Under the pieces are notes generated by a model. It had not been told where the DNA came from and made no database searches. It was given only the letters and a program-made list of their open reading frames with translations. From contig OW818684.1 in assembly GCA_942493135.1 (NCBI GenBank), forward strand, positions 7,564,001-7,628,000: 64,000 nucleotides of DNA, in the 5' to 3' direction. The DNA comes from Planctellipticum sp942493135 (GTDB lineage Bacteria > Planctomycetota > Planctomycetia > Planctomycetales > Planctomycetaceae). A program made the translations under genes and the position numbers. Each line of letters starts with the position of its first letter. Position 1 is the first letter of the stretch. This document shows positions 44,277 through 53,427 of the stretch, piece by piece.

Positions 44277-46847
44277 CTACTCCACCTGCGACTCCGGACT
44301 GGAGAAGACTACGTCGTACTTTTCCTGGAAATGCCGACGGCGGGCCTCTTCGATCATCTGCTGAGCTTCGAAGGAAATCATGATGTACGGCGACGGCAGG
44401 CCGAACTGCATGAAACCGAACAGTGGAGCAGAACCCCCGTCGGAGCGGCCTTCGTTGGCGAACTGCTGTTCGAGAGCCTTCGCCGCGATGGCGGCATCTG
44501 GCGTTGTCCCGGCTCCATCGCGTTCATTCACGCGGACCACGTAGTACTCGGAGCCAGTTGCGTTCGCGGCCGCCCCGACTTCACCCGGCCCAAGTTCGTC
44601 GAAGGCCGTCTTCATGAAGGCCGGGCCGGCGTTGTCGATCCCCAGCACCGACGAAATCGTCGGCGGCTGCGTCGGCAGTAAGGACTGCTGAGGCACATTC
44701 TGCGGCTGGCTCATCCAGCTGAATTTTGGAGGATTCAGGACGGTGACAGCTTCGCCGTCAGCCGCTCCCGTCACCTTCTGACCCGCAAGGGCGGCGGCAA
44801 GGTCTCCGCCGTTTTTACGGGCGATCTCGACAAGTTCACGCGCCCGCTTCTCGGCGAGCGGACGGGCACGGTCGAGTTTCCACGCTGCCAGAACCGCCTC
44901 GCGGATTCCCTCATCTTTGAACTCCGGCACTCGAGGTTCCTCGTCGGCAATCTTCCAGTAGGCGTAGCGGCGATCGCCACCGCTCTCCGCCCGGCGGGCA
45001 AAGTAGATCTGAGTCGTTCCAAAAACGGCGTCTGCAACACTGGTTCCTTGTGCGAACGGATTCGACGGCTGGGCTCCGTCGAGCGCCATGCCGATCGGTT
45101 CGCTCTTGCCATCCGAAAGCTGTTCCTCGGTCAGAAGCGGTGTCTCGACGTAGTCGAGATTCAATTCCTTGGCCAGCGTCTTCAACGAATCGGACGCGGC
45201 AACGTATGCCGCCGCCAGTTCCTGATCGTCCTTCCCCAGGAAGCCGCCTGAGAGTTCACCCATTTTCTTGAATCCCGCATCGATCGCCTCGCCCATCAGC
45301 TGGAACGTCCGCTCGCGGAGGAGCTGATCGCGGATATTGGACTTCAGATCGTCGTCCAGCGTCCGGTACTGCGGTTCGGCCGGCTTGGCTCCCGCGCCCG
45401 GCAGGGGCGGCAGCGCGGGAAGATCCAGATCCGACTTCGCGGCCTGGGCAGCGGCCGGAGCCGCTGCGGCCGGCTTGGCTTCCACTTTGTCGGCGGCGGC
45501 CGGTTCAGCCGGTTCTTCCGCTTTGGCCGGTTCCGGTTTCACGGCGGGAGCGGCATCGGCCGATTTTTCCTCAGCCGGAGTGGCAACGGCTGCTGCGGCC
45601 GGAGATTCGTCAGCCGGTTCGTCTTCACCGCAGGACTTTGGCTTTTCCTCGGCCGGAGCGTCGCTCTCAGGTTTGGCCGGGGCGGGCTGTACTGTGTCGG
45701 GTTTCGCGGAGGCGCCTTCCGGCAGAGCTGGAGCGGGCGGGCGACCATCGTTGCCGGACGGGTCGGTCGGCGAAGGGTTGGCGGGCTGAACAGCGTCCGC
45801 CGGGCCGCCCTTCATGGCGTCCGAACCGGGCAAACCCGATTCCGGAATCGACTTCACCTGGTAGCGTTCGCGGTTCTTTTCGTAGTACTCGGTGATTTCC
45901 GCGTCAGTCGGTTCGGTAGCTTTTCCCTCGAACTTCTCGAAGTCGGCCACCAGGTACGCCAGTCGGACCCGTTCCGGAATGAGAAATCCCGGTCGGCCTG
46001 GAGCCGGCAGCGAATTCTTGTGGAGCTCGAAGAAGGCCAGCAGCTCCGGCTCCTTCGGTTCGGGGACCTGTCCGACAAAGGACGCAACCGGGATTGGCAC
46101 AGCGCTGATCGCTTCTTTGACGTTCATCCGGCGGAAGTATTCCCAGAGCTGCTCCGGCGTCTGAGTGACCGGCAGCCGACCGCCGCCACCGTATGGCGGG
46201 GCATTGAGACCGGCGACGAGACGGGCTTCGAGCTCCTCGCGCAGGACGTTGTAGAGATCGCCCTCCGAGACGCCGATTTCGCGCAGGACGGCTTTGTAGT
46301 CCGGCTTGCTGAGTTTCTCGGCCGTCAGGTCGTTGATGAACTGGGTGACGGCGGAGTCGGCGAGGTGAATTCCCTCTTTGTGCGCTTCGTGAACGCGGAG
46401 GGCGTGTTCGACCATGGCGTCGGGCTGGCCGCTGCCGAATCCGGCGTTCTGCCGCGGATCGACGCCGGACTTCCGAATCGCCGCATAGACGAAACTGTTG
46501 GCGAGATTGCGTTTGGCTTGCAGCTCGGCAATATCGGCCTGGGTGAAATTCTTGACCGATGTCGACGCCACCGGGGGCGGACCCGAGGTGTAGAAGGAAA
46601 TGAATCCGACGAGGGCGCCGATAATGGCACCGGCCGAGGCCCATTCCGATCCTTTGCCGCGCGAAGCGCCGACAAACCAGAGACCGGCGCCGCAGATCAG
46701 AGCCAGCAGCAGAACGGTCATGCCGGGCGGAATACTGCTGGCCTGGCTGAGGTTATCGAGAAAAATAAACGCGATCATCGACAGGGCCGTCAGGGCCGCC
46801 ATCATGACGCGCTGGTGCTTGCGAAAGGCCTCAAGCGGTGAACTCAT
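44277..46847 (-). CDS. Large SurA/PpiD-like membrane-anchored protein
   Basis: 856 aa. Three N-terminal hydrophobic segments (VMMAALTALSMIAFIFLDNL, MTVLLLALICGAGLWFVG, GAIIGALVGFISFYTSG), then a SurA-N/PpiD-like helical region (DLTAEKLSKPDYKAVLREIG, DLYNVLREELEARLVAGL, RVRLAYLVADFEKFEGKA), a 150-residue Ala/Pro/Glu-rich linker (about 350-490), and a C-terminal region with RTFQLMGEAIDAGFKK and RPLAEKRARELVEIARKNG. A complete parvulin catalytic domain is not evident, so a chaperone role is more likely than prolyl isomerase; the assignment is by overall similarity to planctomycete proteins of this type. Single-gene unit, divergent from topA. Confidence 0.65.
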   Translation of the reverse strand: MSSPLEAFRKHQRVMMAALTALSMIAFIFLDNLSQASSIPPGMTVLLLALICGAGLWFVGASRGKGSEWASAGAIIGALVGFISFYTSGPPPVASTSVKNFTQADIAELQAKRNLANSFVYAAIRKSGVDPRQNAGFGSGQPDAMVEHALRVHEAHKEGIHLADSAVTQFINDLTAEKLSKPDYKAVLREIGVSEGDLYNVLREELEARLVAGLNAPPYGGGGRLPVTQTPEQLWEYFRRMNVKEAISAVPIPVASFVGQVPEPKEPELLAFFELHKNSLPAPGRPGFLIPERVRLAYLVADFEKFEGKATEPTDAEITEYYEKNRERYQVKSIPESGLPGSDAMKGGPADAVQPANPSPTDPSGNDGRPPAPALPEGASAKPDTVQPAPAKPESDAPAEEKPKSCGEDEPADESPAAAAVATPAEEKSADAAPAVKPEPAKAEEPAEPAAADKVEAKPAAAAPAAAQAAKSDLDLPALPPLPGAGAKPAEPQYRTLDDDLKSNIRDQLLRERTFQLMGEAIDAGFKKMGELSGGFLGKDDQELAAAYVAASDSLKTLAKELNLDYVETPLLTEEQLSDGKSEPIGMALDGAQPSNPFAQGTSVADAVFGTTQIYFARRAESGGDRRYAYWKIADEEPRVPEFKDEGIREAVLAAWKLDRARPLAEKRARELVEIARKNGGDLAAALAGQKVTGAADGEAVTVLNPPKFSWMSQPQNVPQQSLLPTQPPTISSVLGIDNAGPAFMKTAFDELGPGEVGAAANATGSEYYVVRVNERDGAGTTPDAAIAAKALEQQFANEGRSDGGSAPLFGFMQFGLPSPYIMISFEAQQMIEEARRRHFQEKYDVVFSSPESQVE

Positions 46848-47355
46848 GAGCCGTCCTGACCTCGTAGCCGAAAGAGGAGTTTCATATCCCTGACATCGGA
46901 CAACTTGCCGATGGAACGCTTGACACGGCGTCGAAAGATGCTTTATGGATGGCCGGGTCTTTTAGCGACCTGTGGCCGATCCGCGGCATTGTAATGTGAC
47001 GGGGTTCGGACACAAGGTCAACCGACGACAAGAGATCGCGTCATCCGAATTGCGGGCTGAAGGCTCGCAGGCGGACGTTTGCGAAGACTGACTCGTCGCG
47101 CTTTCCGGGCTGCCGCAGCCCCTTTTTGCCGACCGAACGACCGCCGACTGCTGTCTCTGCACTCCGTTTTCTCCGTCCGGGACCTGACACAACCTCGTGC
47201 CGTTTCCCGGGAACGGGGAAGTCGGGGTGGGCCGACGGTCGACGGTGGTGAGGGCGCTGAAAGGCGGTTTGTCGCAGCGGCGGGCGGCGTCGACGCGACC
47301 GGACGGCTGGTTTTCCCATCATCTGTGCGTGATTTCCCCTTTCAGGGCCATCGTT
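46848..47355. other. Divergent intergenic region before topA
   Basis: About 500 bp between the SurA/PpiD-like start and the topA start. The topA frame is open back to 47197 but upstream residues are unlike topoisomerase, so this is leader sequence. No hairpin or operator stands out. Confidence 0.4.
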
Positions 47356-50013
47356 GTGGCAGGCAAGAGCATCAAGGGTCTGGTGATCGTCGAATCGCCG
47401 GCCAAAGCCCGTAAAATCGGCGAATACCTCGGCAAGGACTACATCGTCCAGGCGAGCATGGGCCACGTGCGCGATCTGCCGGCGAGCGCCACCGAGATTC
47501 CCCCGGAACTGAAAAAAGAGCCGTGGTCGAATCTGGGGGTGAATGTCGACGGCAACTTCGCTCCTCTTTATGTCGTCCCGAAAGACAAGAAGAAGCTCGT
47601 CAAAGAGCTGAAGGACAACCTGAAGCTCGCCGACGAGCTCATTCTGGCAACCGACGAAGACCGCGAGGGAGAAAGCATCGGCTGGCACCTGGCCCAGCTG
47701 CTCGAACCTCGCGTTCCGGTCAAGCGGATGGTTTTCTCCGAAATCACCAAAGAGGCGATCCTCGACGCGATCAGCCATACCCGCAACCTCGACGAAAATC
47801 TCGTCGCCGCGCAGGAAACGCGGCGGGTGGTCGACCGCCTCTACGGCTACCGCCTCAGCCCGCTGCTCTGGAAGAAAATTGCTCCGGGACTGTCCGCAGG
47901 GCGCGTGCAGTCCGTGGCGGTGCGCGTGATCGTCAGTCGCGAACTGGAGCGGCTGGCGTTCAAGTCGGGCTCCTTCTGGGATCTGAAGGCGACGCTGACC
48001 ACTCAGAGCGGCGCGACGTTCGACGCCGCGCTGGCCACTGTGGGGGGCAAACGGGTCGCCAGCGGACGGGACTTCGACGAAAACACCGGCCGACTGAAGC
48101 CCGATGCCGACGTGCTGCTGCTCGATGAGGCCGCGGCGCGATCCCTGGAAGGCCGGCTGAATGGAGAGCCCTGGGTCGTTTCGACCGTCGAAACGCGGAT
48201 GCAATCGCGCAAGCCCTACGCGCCGTTTACGACCAGTACGCTCCAGCAGGAGGCCAACCGCAAGCTGAACCTGTCGGCGCGAGAGACGATGCAGGTGGCC
48301 CAGCGACTCTACGAAGACGGCTACATCACTTATATGCGTACCGACAGCGTGAACCTGTCGCAGGAGGCGATCGGCGCCTCCCGATCATGCGTCGAGCAGC
48401 GGTACGGCAAGGAATATCTCAGCCCCGAAGTCCGGCAGTTCACCAACAAGTCCAAGAACGCGCAGGAGGCTCACGAAGCCATCCGACCGGCCGGCAAGGA
48501 GATGAAGACCGCCGAAGAACACGGTCTCAGCGGGCGCGAGGCCGTGCTGTACGCGATGATCTGGAAACGAACCGTCGCCACGCAGATGGCCGAAGCCCGG
48601 TTGCGGTTCCAGACCGTGACGATTCAGGCGGCCGACGCGGAGTTCCGCGCGACCGGCCGGCACGTCGAATTTCCGGGATTCTTCCGGGCGTACGTGGAAG
48701 GGGTTGACGATCCCGAAGCCGCGCTGGATGACACCGAAGCCGCTCTGCCACCATTGAATGAGAAGGACGGCCTGAACTGCGGCGAGCTGGCCTCGATCGG
48801 CCACGAAACGAAGCCTCCGGCGCGGTACACGGAAGCGACGCTCGTCCGGACGCTCGAAGCCGAAGGGATCGGCCGTCCCAGTACGTACGCGACGATCATC
48901 GGCACGATTCAGGACCGGGGATATGTTCGAAAGGTCGGCAATCAGCTCGTGCCGACCTTCACGGCCCTCGCCGTGACCCGTCTGCTCGAGGACTATTTCC
49001 CGAATCTGGTTGACCTGAGCTTCACGGCCAAGATGGAGCAGACGCTCGACGACATCGCCGGCGGCGAGGCGGAGCGGCTCCCCTATCTCAAGCAGTTTTA
49101 CTCGGGTGAAGTCGGTCTGGACGGGCAGGTCCGTGACAAAGAAGGGTCGATCGATCCGCGCACGGCATGCACCTTGACGCTCGAAGGACTGGGACCCAAA
49201 GTCCGGGTCGGGCGGTATGGACCATACTTCGAGACCGAGCACGACGGTCAGCCCGTCACCGCGTCCATTCCCGACGACATCGCCCCGGCGGACATTACCG
49301 ACGAGATGGCGACGAAGCTGATCGAGATGAAAAAGGCGGGGCCGCAGTCGCTTGGAATCGACCCGGACACCGGCCATTCGATCTTCATTCTCGTCGGTCC
49401 CTACGGCCCGTATCTGCAGCTCGGGGAAGTCCGCGACGGCGAAGCCAAGCCCCGACGGGTTTCGATTCCAAAGAACAGAGATCCGCAGTCTGTGACGCTG
49501 GCGGACGCGCTGGCCTACCTGCATCTGCCCCGAACGCTGGGCAACCACCCGGAAACCGGACACGTCGTCAAAGCCGGCATCGGGATGTACGGTCCGTACG
49601 TGCTGCACGAAAAGACGTACAAGTCGCTCGGCAAAGAGGACGACGTACTGACCGTCGATCTGCCCAAGGCCGTCGAACTGCTCTCGCAGGCGCGCGCCAA
49701 GGCCGCAGTCACCCCGATGCGGGAAATCGGCAAGCATCCCGCTGACAACGAAATGATCGGCGTGTTCGAAGGCCGCTACGGCGCGTACGTGAAGCACGGG
49801 AAGGTCAACGCCACAATTCCCAAGGACAAGGACCCCATGACGCTGACGCTCGAAGAGGCCGTCACGTTGATTGCCGAGCGGGCGGCCAAGGGGAGCCCCA
49901 AGAAGGGACGCGGCGGCCGCTCGGCCAAAGCCGCCCCGAAAAAAGCCTCGGCCAAGGCCGCTGGCGATAAGCCCGTCAAGAAGAAGGCCGCGAAGAAGAA
50001 AAAGGCGAGCTGA
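47356..50013 (+). CDS. topA: DNA topoisomerase I with histone-H1-like tail
   Basis: 885 aa from GTG at 47356; the codons MAGKSIKGLVIVESPAKARK match the family N-terminus and the upstream frame does not. It relaxes negatively supercoiled DNA. Toprim domain with LVIVESPAKA and the acidic ILATDEDREGESIGWHL; catalytic Tyr326 in YITYMRTDSVNLS; GLSAGRVQSVAVRVIV in the core. The C-terminus has three or four topoisomerase C-terminal repeats (VRVGRYGPYFE, VGPYGPYLQLGE, GIGMYGPYVLHE, EGRYGAYVKHGK) in place of zinc ribbons and ends with about 35 Lys/Ala-rich residues resembling bacterial histone-H1-like tails. Confidence 0.95.
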   Translation: MAGKSIKGLVIVESPAKARKIGEYLGKDYIVQASMGHVRDLPASATEIPPELKKEPWSNLGVNVDGNFAPLYVVPKDKKKLVKELKDNLKLADELILATDEDREGESIGWHLAQLLEPRVPVKRMVFSEITKEAILDAISHTRNLDENLVAAQETRRVVDRLYGYRLSPLLWKKIAPGLSAGRVQSVAVRVIVSRELERLAFKSGSFWDLKATLTTQSGATFDAALATVGGKRVASGRDFDENTGRLKPDADVLLLDEAAARSLEGRLNGEPWVVSTVETRMQSRKPYAPFTTSTLQQEANRKLNLSARETMQVAQRLYEDGYITYMRTDSVNLSQEAIGASRSCVEQRYGKEYLSPEVRQFTNKSKNAQEAHEAIRPAGKEMKTAEEHGLSGREAVLYAMIWKRTVATQMAEARLRFQTVTIQAADAEFRATGRHVEFPGFFRAYVEGVDDPEAALDDTEAALPPLNEKDGLNCGELASIGHETKPPARYTEATLVRTLEAEGIGRPSTYATIIGTIQDRGYVRKVGNQLVPTFTALAVTRLLEDYFPNLVDLSFTAKMEQTLDDIAGGEAERLPYLKQFYSGEVGLDGQVRDKEGSIDPRTACTLTLEGLGPKVRVGRYGPYFETEHDGQPVTASIPDDIAPADITDEMATKLIEMKKAGPQSLGIDPDTGHSIFILVGPYGPYLQLGEVRDGEAKPRRVSIPKNRDPQSVTLADALAYLHLPRTLGNHPETGHVVKAGIGMYGPYVLHEKTYKSLGKEDDVLTVDLPKAVELLSQARAKAAVTPMREIGKHPADNEMIGVFEGRYGAYVKHGKVNATIPKDKDPMTLTLEEAVTLIAERAAKGSPKKGRGGRSAKAAPKKASAKAAGDKPVKKKAAKKKKAS

Positions 50014-50263
50014 ACGAGTTGGCCGCCGCCGTGACGGCTCTTCCCTGCCTTCCTCCATCAGCGAAAAACGCTCACCGGGTCGCAGCCCTGCGATCCGGCG
50101 AGTTCGTTTCCGCTCGCACCGTCGTTCGACGGGATTCGCGGTCGATTGGCGCGCTGCGCGGCGCATTTACTGGCAATGGAGCGACGCCCCCCTTACGCTG
50201 GCGGCTTCCACGCCCGCCTTCGAGTCTCCGGCGGCGCGTCAAGATCTTTGGGGAGTCCTGCTG

Positions 50264-51520
50264 ATGGCTGCGACCTCGCCTTCATCGCGTCGCGGGTTTC
50301 TGGGGGCGACATTCGGCGCGGCGGGCGCTGCCGGGCTGGGGTGGTCGCGGCAGGGGGCTGCTCAGGACGCCCGGAACGAATCCGGACTGCCGCAGGCGAA
50401 AATCACGCGCGTCGAGACCTTTCTGCTGCGGACGCAGCTCAAGCGCGCCTTCGGCGTGTCGGTCTCGGTTCCCCTCGACAAAACTCGCTCGACCCTGCTG
50501 GTCAAAATCGAGACGGATACCGGGCTCGTCGGCTGGGGAGAAACGGCTCCGGTGAGCGGAACAAAAGGGGCGATCGACGACAACCTCGCGCCAAAGCTGA
50601 TCGGCCTGAATCCGCTCGATTATCGCAAAATCTCGCGGTCGTTGTGGGGCGCCAATTTTGGCCATCCGCTCGCTGTCGGCGGACTCGATATCGCCCTGAA
50701 CGATCTGCGCGGTAAGTTGCTGGGACTCCCGGTCGCCGAACTCTTCGGCGGCCGGTTGCGGGACCGCGTCCCGGCCTATGCCTCGGCTATGAACTATGTC
50801 GAAGGCGAGGAACCGGAAACGCTGTTCCCGCGCGAGGCCGAACAACTCGTCAAAGCCGGTTTCCGTGCTCTCAAGATGCGGCTCGGCCGATACCCGGTGG
50901 CACGCGAGGCCGCCGTCGCCCGATCGGTGCGCAAAGCGGTCGGCCCCGGCATACGACTGATGGTCGACGGCAACGCGGCCTACACCCTCGGCAGCGCGCT
51001 GCGGATGGGCGAAGTGCTGCACGAACTCGATTTCGACTTCTTCGAAGAGCCCCTGCCACAGTCGCCCAAATATGCAGGCTACGAAGAATTGCGGGCGAAA
51101 CTTCCTCTACCGCTCGCCGGCGGTGAAGGCCTCGATACGCGAGCCTCGGCGAAAGAGCTGATCGACCGCGGAACGTTTCACATTATTCAGCCCGATGTCA
51201 GCCTCTGCTGCGGGATCGGAGAAGTCCTGTTCATTGCCGAATTGGCGGCGCTTTCCGGAATCCCGTGTCTTCCCCATTGCTGGGGGAGCGCGATTGTCAT
51301 CGCCGCGACGACGCACCTGGTATCGCTGCTCCCCGATCCGCACTGGGGCCTGCCGACGGATACGCCCATGGTCGAATACGACCAGTCGGAGAATCCCTGG
51401 CGATCCGAAATCGTCGAGTCGCCGATCGCCGTGGACGCGGATGGCATGATCGCAGTTCCGACGGCCCCCGGACTGGGAATCCGGATTCGAGAAGATGTCG
51501 TGCGGCGATACGCCGTTTAG
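50264..51520 (+). CDS. Enolase-superfamily enzyme (mandelate racemase/muconate lactonizing type), Tat-exported
   Basis: 418 aa from ATG at 50264; this start places a Tat signal (SRRGFLGATFGAAGAAGLG) at residues 8-26. Metal ligands Asp (LMVDGNAAYT), Glu (FFEEPLPQ) and Glu (LAGGEGLD) are present, as is the His/Asp pair of the mandelate-racemase subgroup (IIQPDVSLCCG and LPHCWGSAI). The usual KxK on strand two reads LKMRLG, that is Lys-x-Arg, so the chemistry may be dehydration or epimerisation of a sugar acid or dipeptide rather than classical racemisation. Substrate unknown. The upstream open frame has no homology. It is 250 bp after topA on the same strand and probably separate. Confidence 0.85.
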   Translation: MAATSPSSRRGFLGATFGAAGAAGLGWSRQGAAQDARNESGLPQAKITRVETFLLRTQLKRAFGVSVSVPLDKTRSTLLVKIETDTGLVGWGETAPVSGTKGAIDDNLAPKLIGLNPLDYRKISRSLWGANFGHPLAVGGLDIALNDLRGKLLGLPVAELFGGRLRDRVPAYASAMNYVEGEEPETLFPREAEQLVKAGFRALKMRLGRYPVAREAAVARSVRKAVGPGIRLMVDGNAAYTLGSALRMGEVLHELDFDFFEEPLPQSPKYAGYEELRAKLPLPLAGGEGLDTRASAKELIDRGTFHIIQPDVSLCCGIGEVLFIAELAALSGIPCLPHCWGSAIVIAATTHLVSLLPDPHWGLPTDTPMVEYDQSENPWRSEIVESPIAVDADGMIAVPTAPGLGIRIREDVVRRYAV

Positions 51521-51570
51521 CGGGGATTTCTGAACGCACCGGCTCATCAGCCGAACCGGCGCCAGCTGGT

Positions 51571-52404
51571 TCAGAACGAGGCGGCCGGCTGCGCGGGGGC
51601 CGGGGCGGCTCCCCCCTTCGCCGGCGGTGCCGAGGGCTTTTTGCTCGAAAGCTTGAGCGTCTCCAGCATCAGCGGAATGCGTTCGTTGAGCCGGGTGTGC
51701 TGCAGATCGGCATCGCGCGGCAGAACGACCATCAGGATGAGTTGAATGTCTCCTTCCTGATGGGCAAACACTTCAACCGTATAACGGACGTCGTTGATCG
51801 GCATCTCCGGACTGAGACGCGTCACGTCGTACGTGACCGGCGTGGTGTACTGGGCGGCCCGGGGATAGCTCTCGCGGTCGCCGACCCCGTCCGGGTCGGT
51901 GATCACCGTACCAAACGTCGCGGCGATCAGCCGACGTGTATCCCGAGTGAAGAGCGGAGCCATCTCGGTCTGTCCGGACACGAACATCCAGTAGTTCGTC
52001 AGGGCGTAGATGTAGCCCGGGCGAGTTTGGGGCTTCCCGTCGACCAGGGTCTCGATCGGCGCCTGCCAGGCCGCGACGAGCCCCGGCAGCGTCACGTTGA
52101 CGTAGTTGGGCTGGCGGGGATCGAACGGTTCCTCCTCCGAGACCGTCCCGTCTGCGCTTTTGGCGGGCGGTTTCGGCTTTGGCAGCGCGGCGAACTGCAG
52201 CGGCAGCCGGATTTCGTCGATCGAGGTTTCCCGGACCGGCGCCGCCAGGTTGGAATTCATCTTCTCCTGATACGCGAAGTACTTCGCCGTTTCGGCGAGG
52301 CGCGTGTTGTACTCCTCGTAGCCGCAGCCCGCGGCCAGCGAGACCGCCAGGCCCAGACCAGCCCAGCGCCAGACGTGTCCGGACTTCGTCATTGGGAGAT
52401 CCAT
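51571..52404 (-). CDS. Hypothetical lipoprotein
   Basis: 277 aa; the start at 52404 or the ATG four codons later both give a lipoprotein signal with lipobox SLAAGC. The mature protein has a Pro/Lys-rich segment (PKPKPPAKSADG), a beta-rich centre (YVNVTLPGLVAAWQAPIE, GYIYALTNYWMFVSGQTE, YTVEVFAHQEGDIQLILMV), and a Pro/Ala-rich tail. I recognise no family; proteins of this look are common planctomycete orphans. It is convergent with the enolase-superfamily gene and 183 bp downstream of the NYN gene on the same strand. Confidence 0.75.
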   Translation of the reverse strand: MDLPMTKSGHVWRWAGLGLAVSLAAGCGYEEYNTRLAETAKYFAYQEKMNSNLAAPVRETSIDEIRLPLQFAALPKPKPPAKSADGTVSEEEPFDPRQPNYVNVTLPGLVAAWQAPIETLVDGKPQTRPGYIYALTNYWMFVSGQTEMAPLFTRDTRRLIAATFGTVITDPDGVGDRESYPRAAQYTTPVTYDVTRLSPEMPINDVRYTVEVFAHQEGDIQLILMVVLPRDADLQHTRLNERIPLMLETLKLSSKKPSAPPAKGGAAPAPAQPAASF

Positions 52405-52587
52405 TCTCAGTCGCTCTTAGTGAGAGAGGGGCGGGGCAAACCGGCTCGCTGCGCTGTACCGGATGACGTAACCTGAACGTTGATTCTGGAGAACTGAAGA
52501 CATTCCGTCAAACCGCATTGACCCGCGCCGGCCGGAAAATCGGCCGGTTCTGCGGGACTCAATCTCGCCAGGCGGCGGCATCCCCGG

Positions 52588-53265
52588 TCATTGTCCGGGG
52601 GGCGGCGGCTGTTTGCGTGGGCGGTTGGCCTGGGGATCCTCCAGCCAGCGCTCCAGTTCCGCAGGGTCGTTGAGTTGCCGCTCCAGCAGGTCGACGTGCC
52701 GGTCCCAGTCCTCCTTCGGCGCGGCGCCGGGAGACTCGGCAGCGACTTCGGCAGCCAGTTCGTCGACGCTGAATTCGCCAAATTCCTGCTGCCAGTCATC
52801 CACGCGGCGTCCCGGATCGGCGGCCGCCGGGGCTGGAGCAGGGCTGCTCCCCGCGCGGGGGCGACGATCGAGCTGGTGCAGCCAGATCTCGCTGTCGACG
52901 GCATTTCCGCTCCGCTTCAAGACCGCCTTCTGCAGCCGGTGATCGCTCGAAACCACAACGAGCTGGCGTGGAGACGGGTGCCGACGAACCAGTTCTTCGA
53001 TCATCTCGTCGGCGTCGCCGCTGTCCGGTGCGAACAGCACCGTGATCTGCTGATGTCGCTGATGGGGATTCGCATCCGGCGGAGGCTCGCGAGCGTCAAA
53101 AACCACCGTACAGCGGGACTGCTCTTCCGGGCGGAGCTTCTCGGCAATCCCCGCCAGTAACCGCATGCGCTGCCGCCCCAGGTCGCCCGGGCCGTATTTC
53201 AGCCGGGCCAGCCCGGCGGCGTGCAGCAGGTTATAGCCATCGAGAATGAGGAAGGGCGTCGCGAT
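52588..53265 (-). CDS. NYN-domain (YacP/Rae1-like) RNA-binding nuclease, non-canonical start
   Basis: About 225 aa. The NYN fold is visible: FLILDGYNLLHAAGLARLK at the N-terminus with its conserved Asp, CTVVFDAREPP, and the SDHRLQKAVLKRSGNAVDS region; a Pro-rich linker and an acidic helical C-terminus follow. The YacP/Rae1 subgroup cleaves RNA on the ribosome in Bacillus. The in-frame ATG at 53166 would remove the first 33 residues including FLILDGYN, so it cannot be the real start. Between the upstream in-frame TGA and this motif there is no ATG, GTG or TTG; ATC at 53263-53265, just after a perfect AGGAGGGAGG, is the best candidate. Confidence 0.8.
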   Translation of the reverse strand: MATPFLILDGYNLLHAAGLARLKYGPGDLGRQRMRLLAGIAEKLRPEEQSRCTVVFDAREPPPDANPHQRHQQITVLFAPDSGDADEMIEELVRRHPSPRQLVVVSSDHRLQKAVLKRSGNAVDSEIWLHQLDRRPRAGSSPAPAPAAADPGRRVDDWQQEFGEFSVDELAAEVAAESPGAAPKEDWDRHVDLLERQLNDPAELERWLEDPQANRPRKQPPPPGQ

Positions 53266-53270
53266 GGGAA

Positions 53271-53280
53271 CCTCCCTCCT
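53271..53280 (-). promoter_or_regulatory. Strong Shine-Dalgarno sequence before the NYN gene
   Basis: AGGAGGGAGG on the minus strand, 5 nt before ATC at 53263-53265. It points to initiation here although no standard start codon follows. Confidence 0.6.
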
Positions 53281-53385
53281 CCAGAGTCATGGTATCGAGG
53301 ACTTTGGTCAGTTGTCCTTCGTCAGTTGCCGGGAGGCGATGCGTCTTTCTGGCTCTAGACTCTCGTCTCTAGACACTCGCCTTGC

Positions 53386-53418
53386 TTTCGACATTCCGCC
53401 TTCGACATTCGACATTTT
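53386..53418. repeat. Dispersed planctomycete-type intergenic repeat, copy 1
   Basis: TTTCGACATTCCGCCTTCGA and the adjoining CATTCGACATT form a tandem of near-identical 'TTCGACATT' units. A related stretch occurs at 63753-63790 with about 90% identity over 34 bp. Preceded by CTCTAGACTCTCGTCTCTAG. Such stretches translate as FVIRHS-type peptides and are spread in many planctomycete genomes, to my recollection. Confidence 0.6.
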
Positions 53419-53427
53419 TTCCTGCGA

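Noticed and set aside
44277..46847. Firm call as prolyl isomerase PpiD
   Set aside because: Helical SurA/PpiD-like regions are seen but no complete parvulin catalytic domain, so only a general label was given.
48385..50166. Minus-strand open frame of 593 codons over topA
   Set aside because: Antisense shadow of topA; composition and lack of motifs show it is not a gene.
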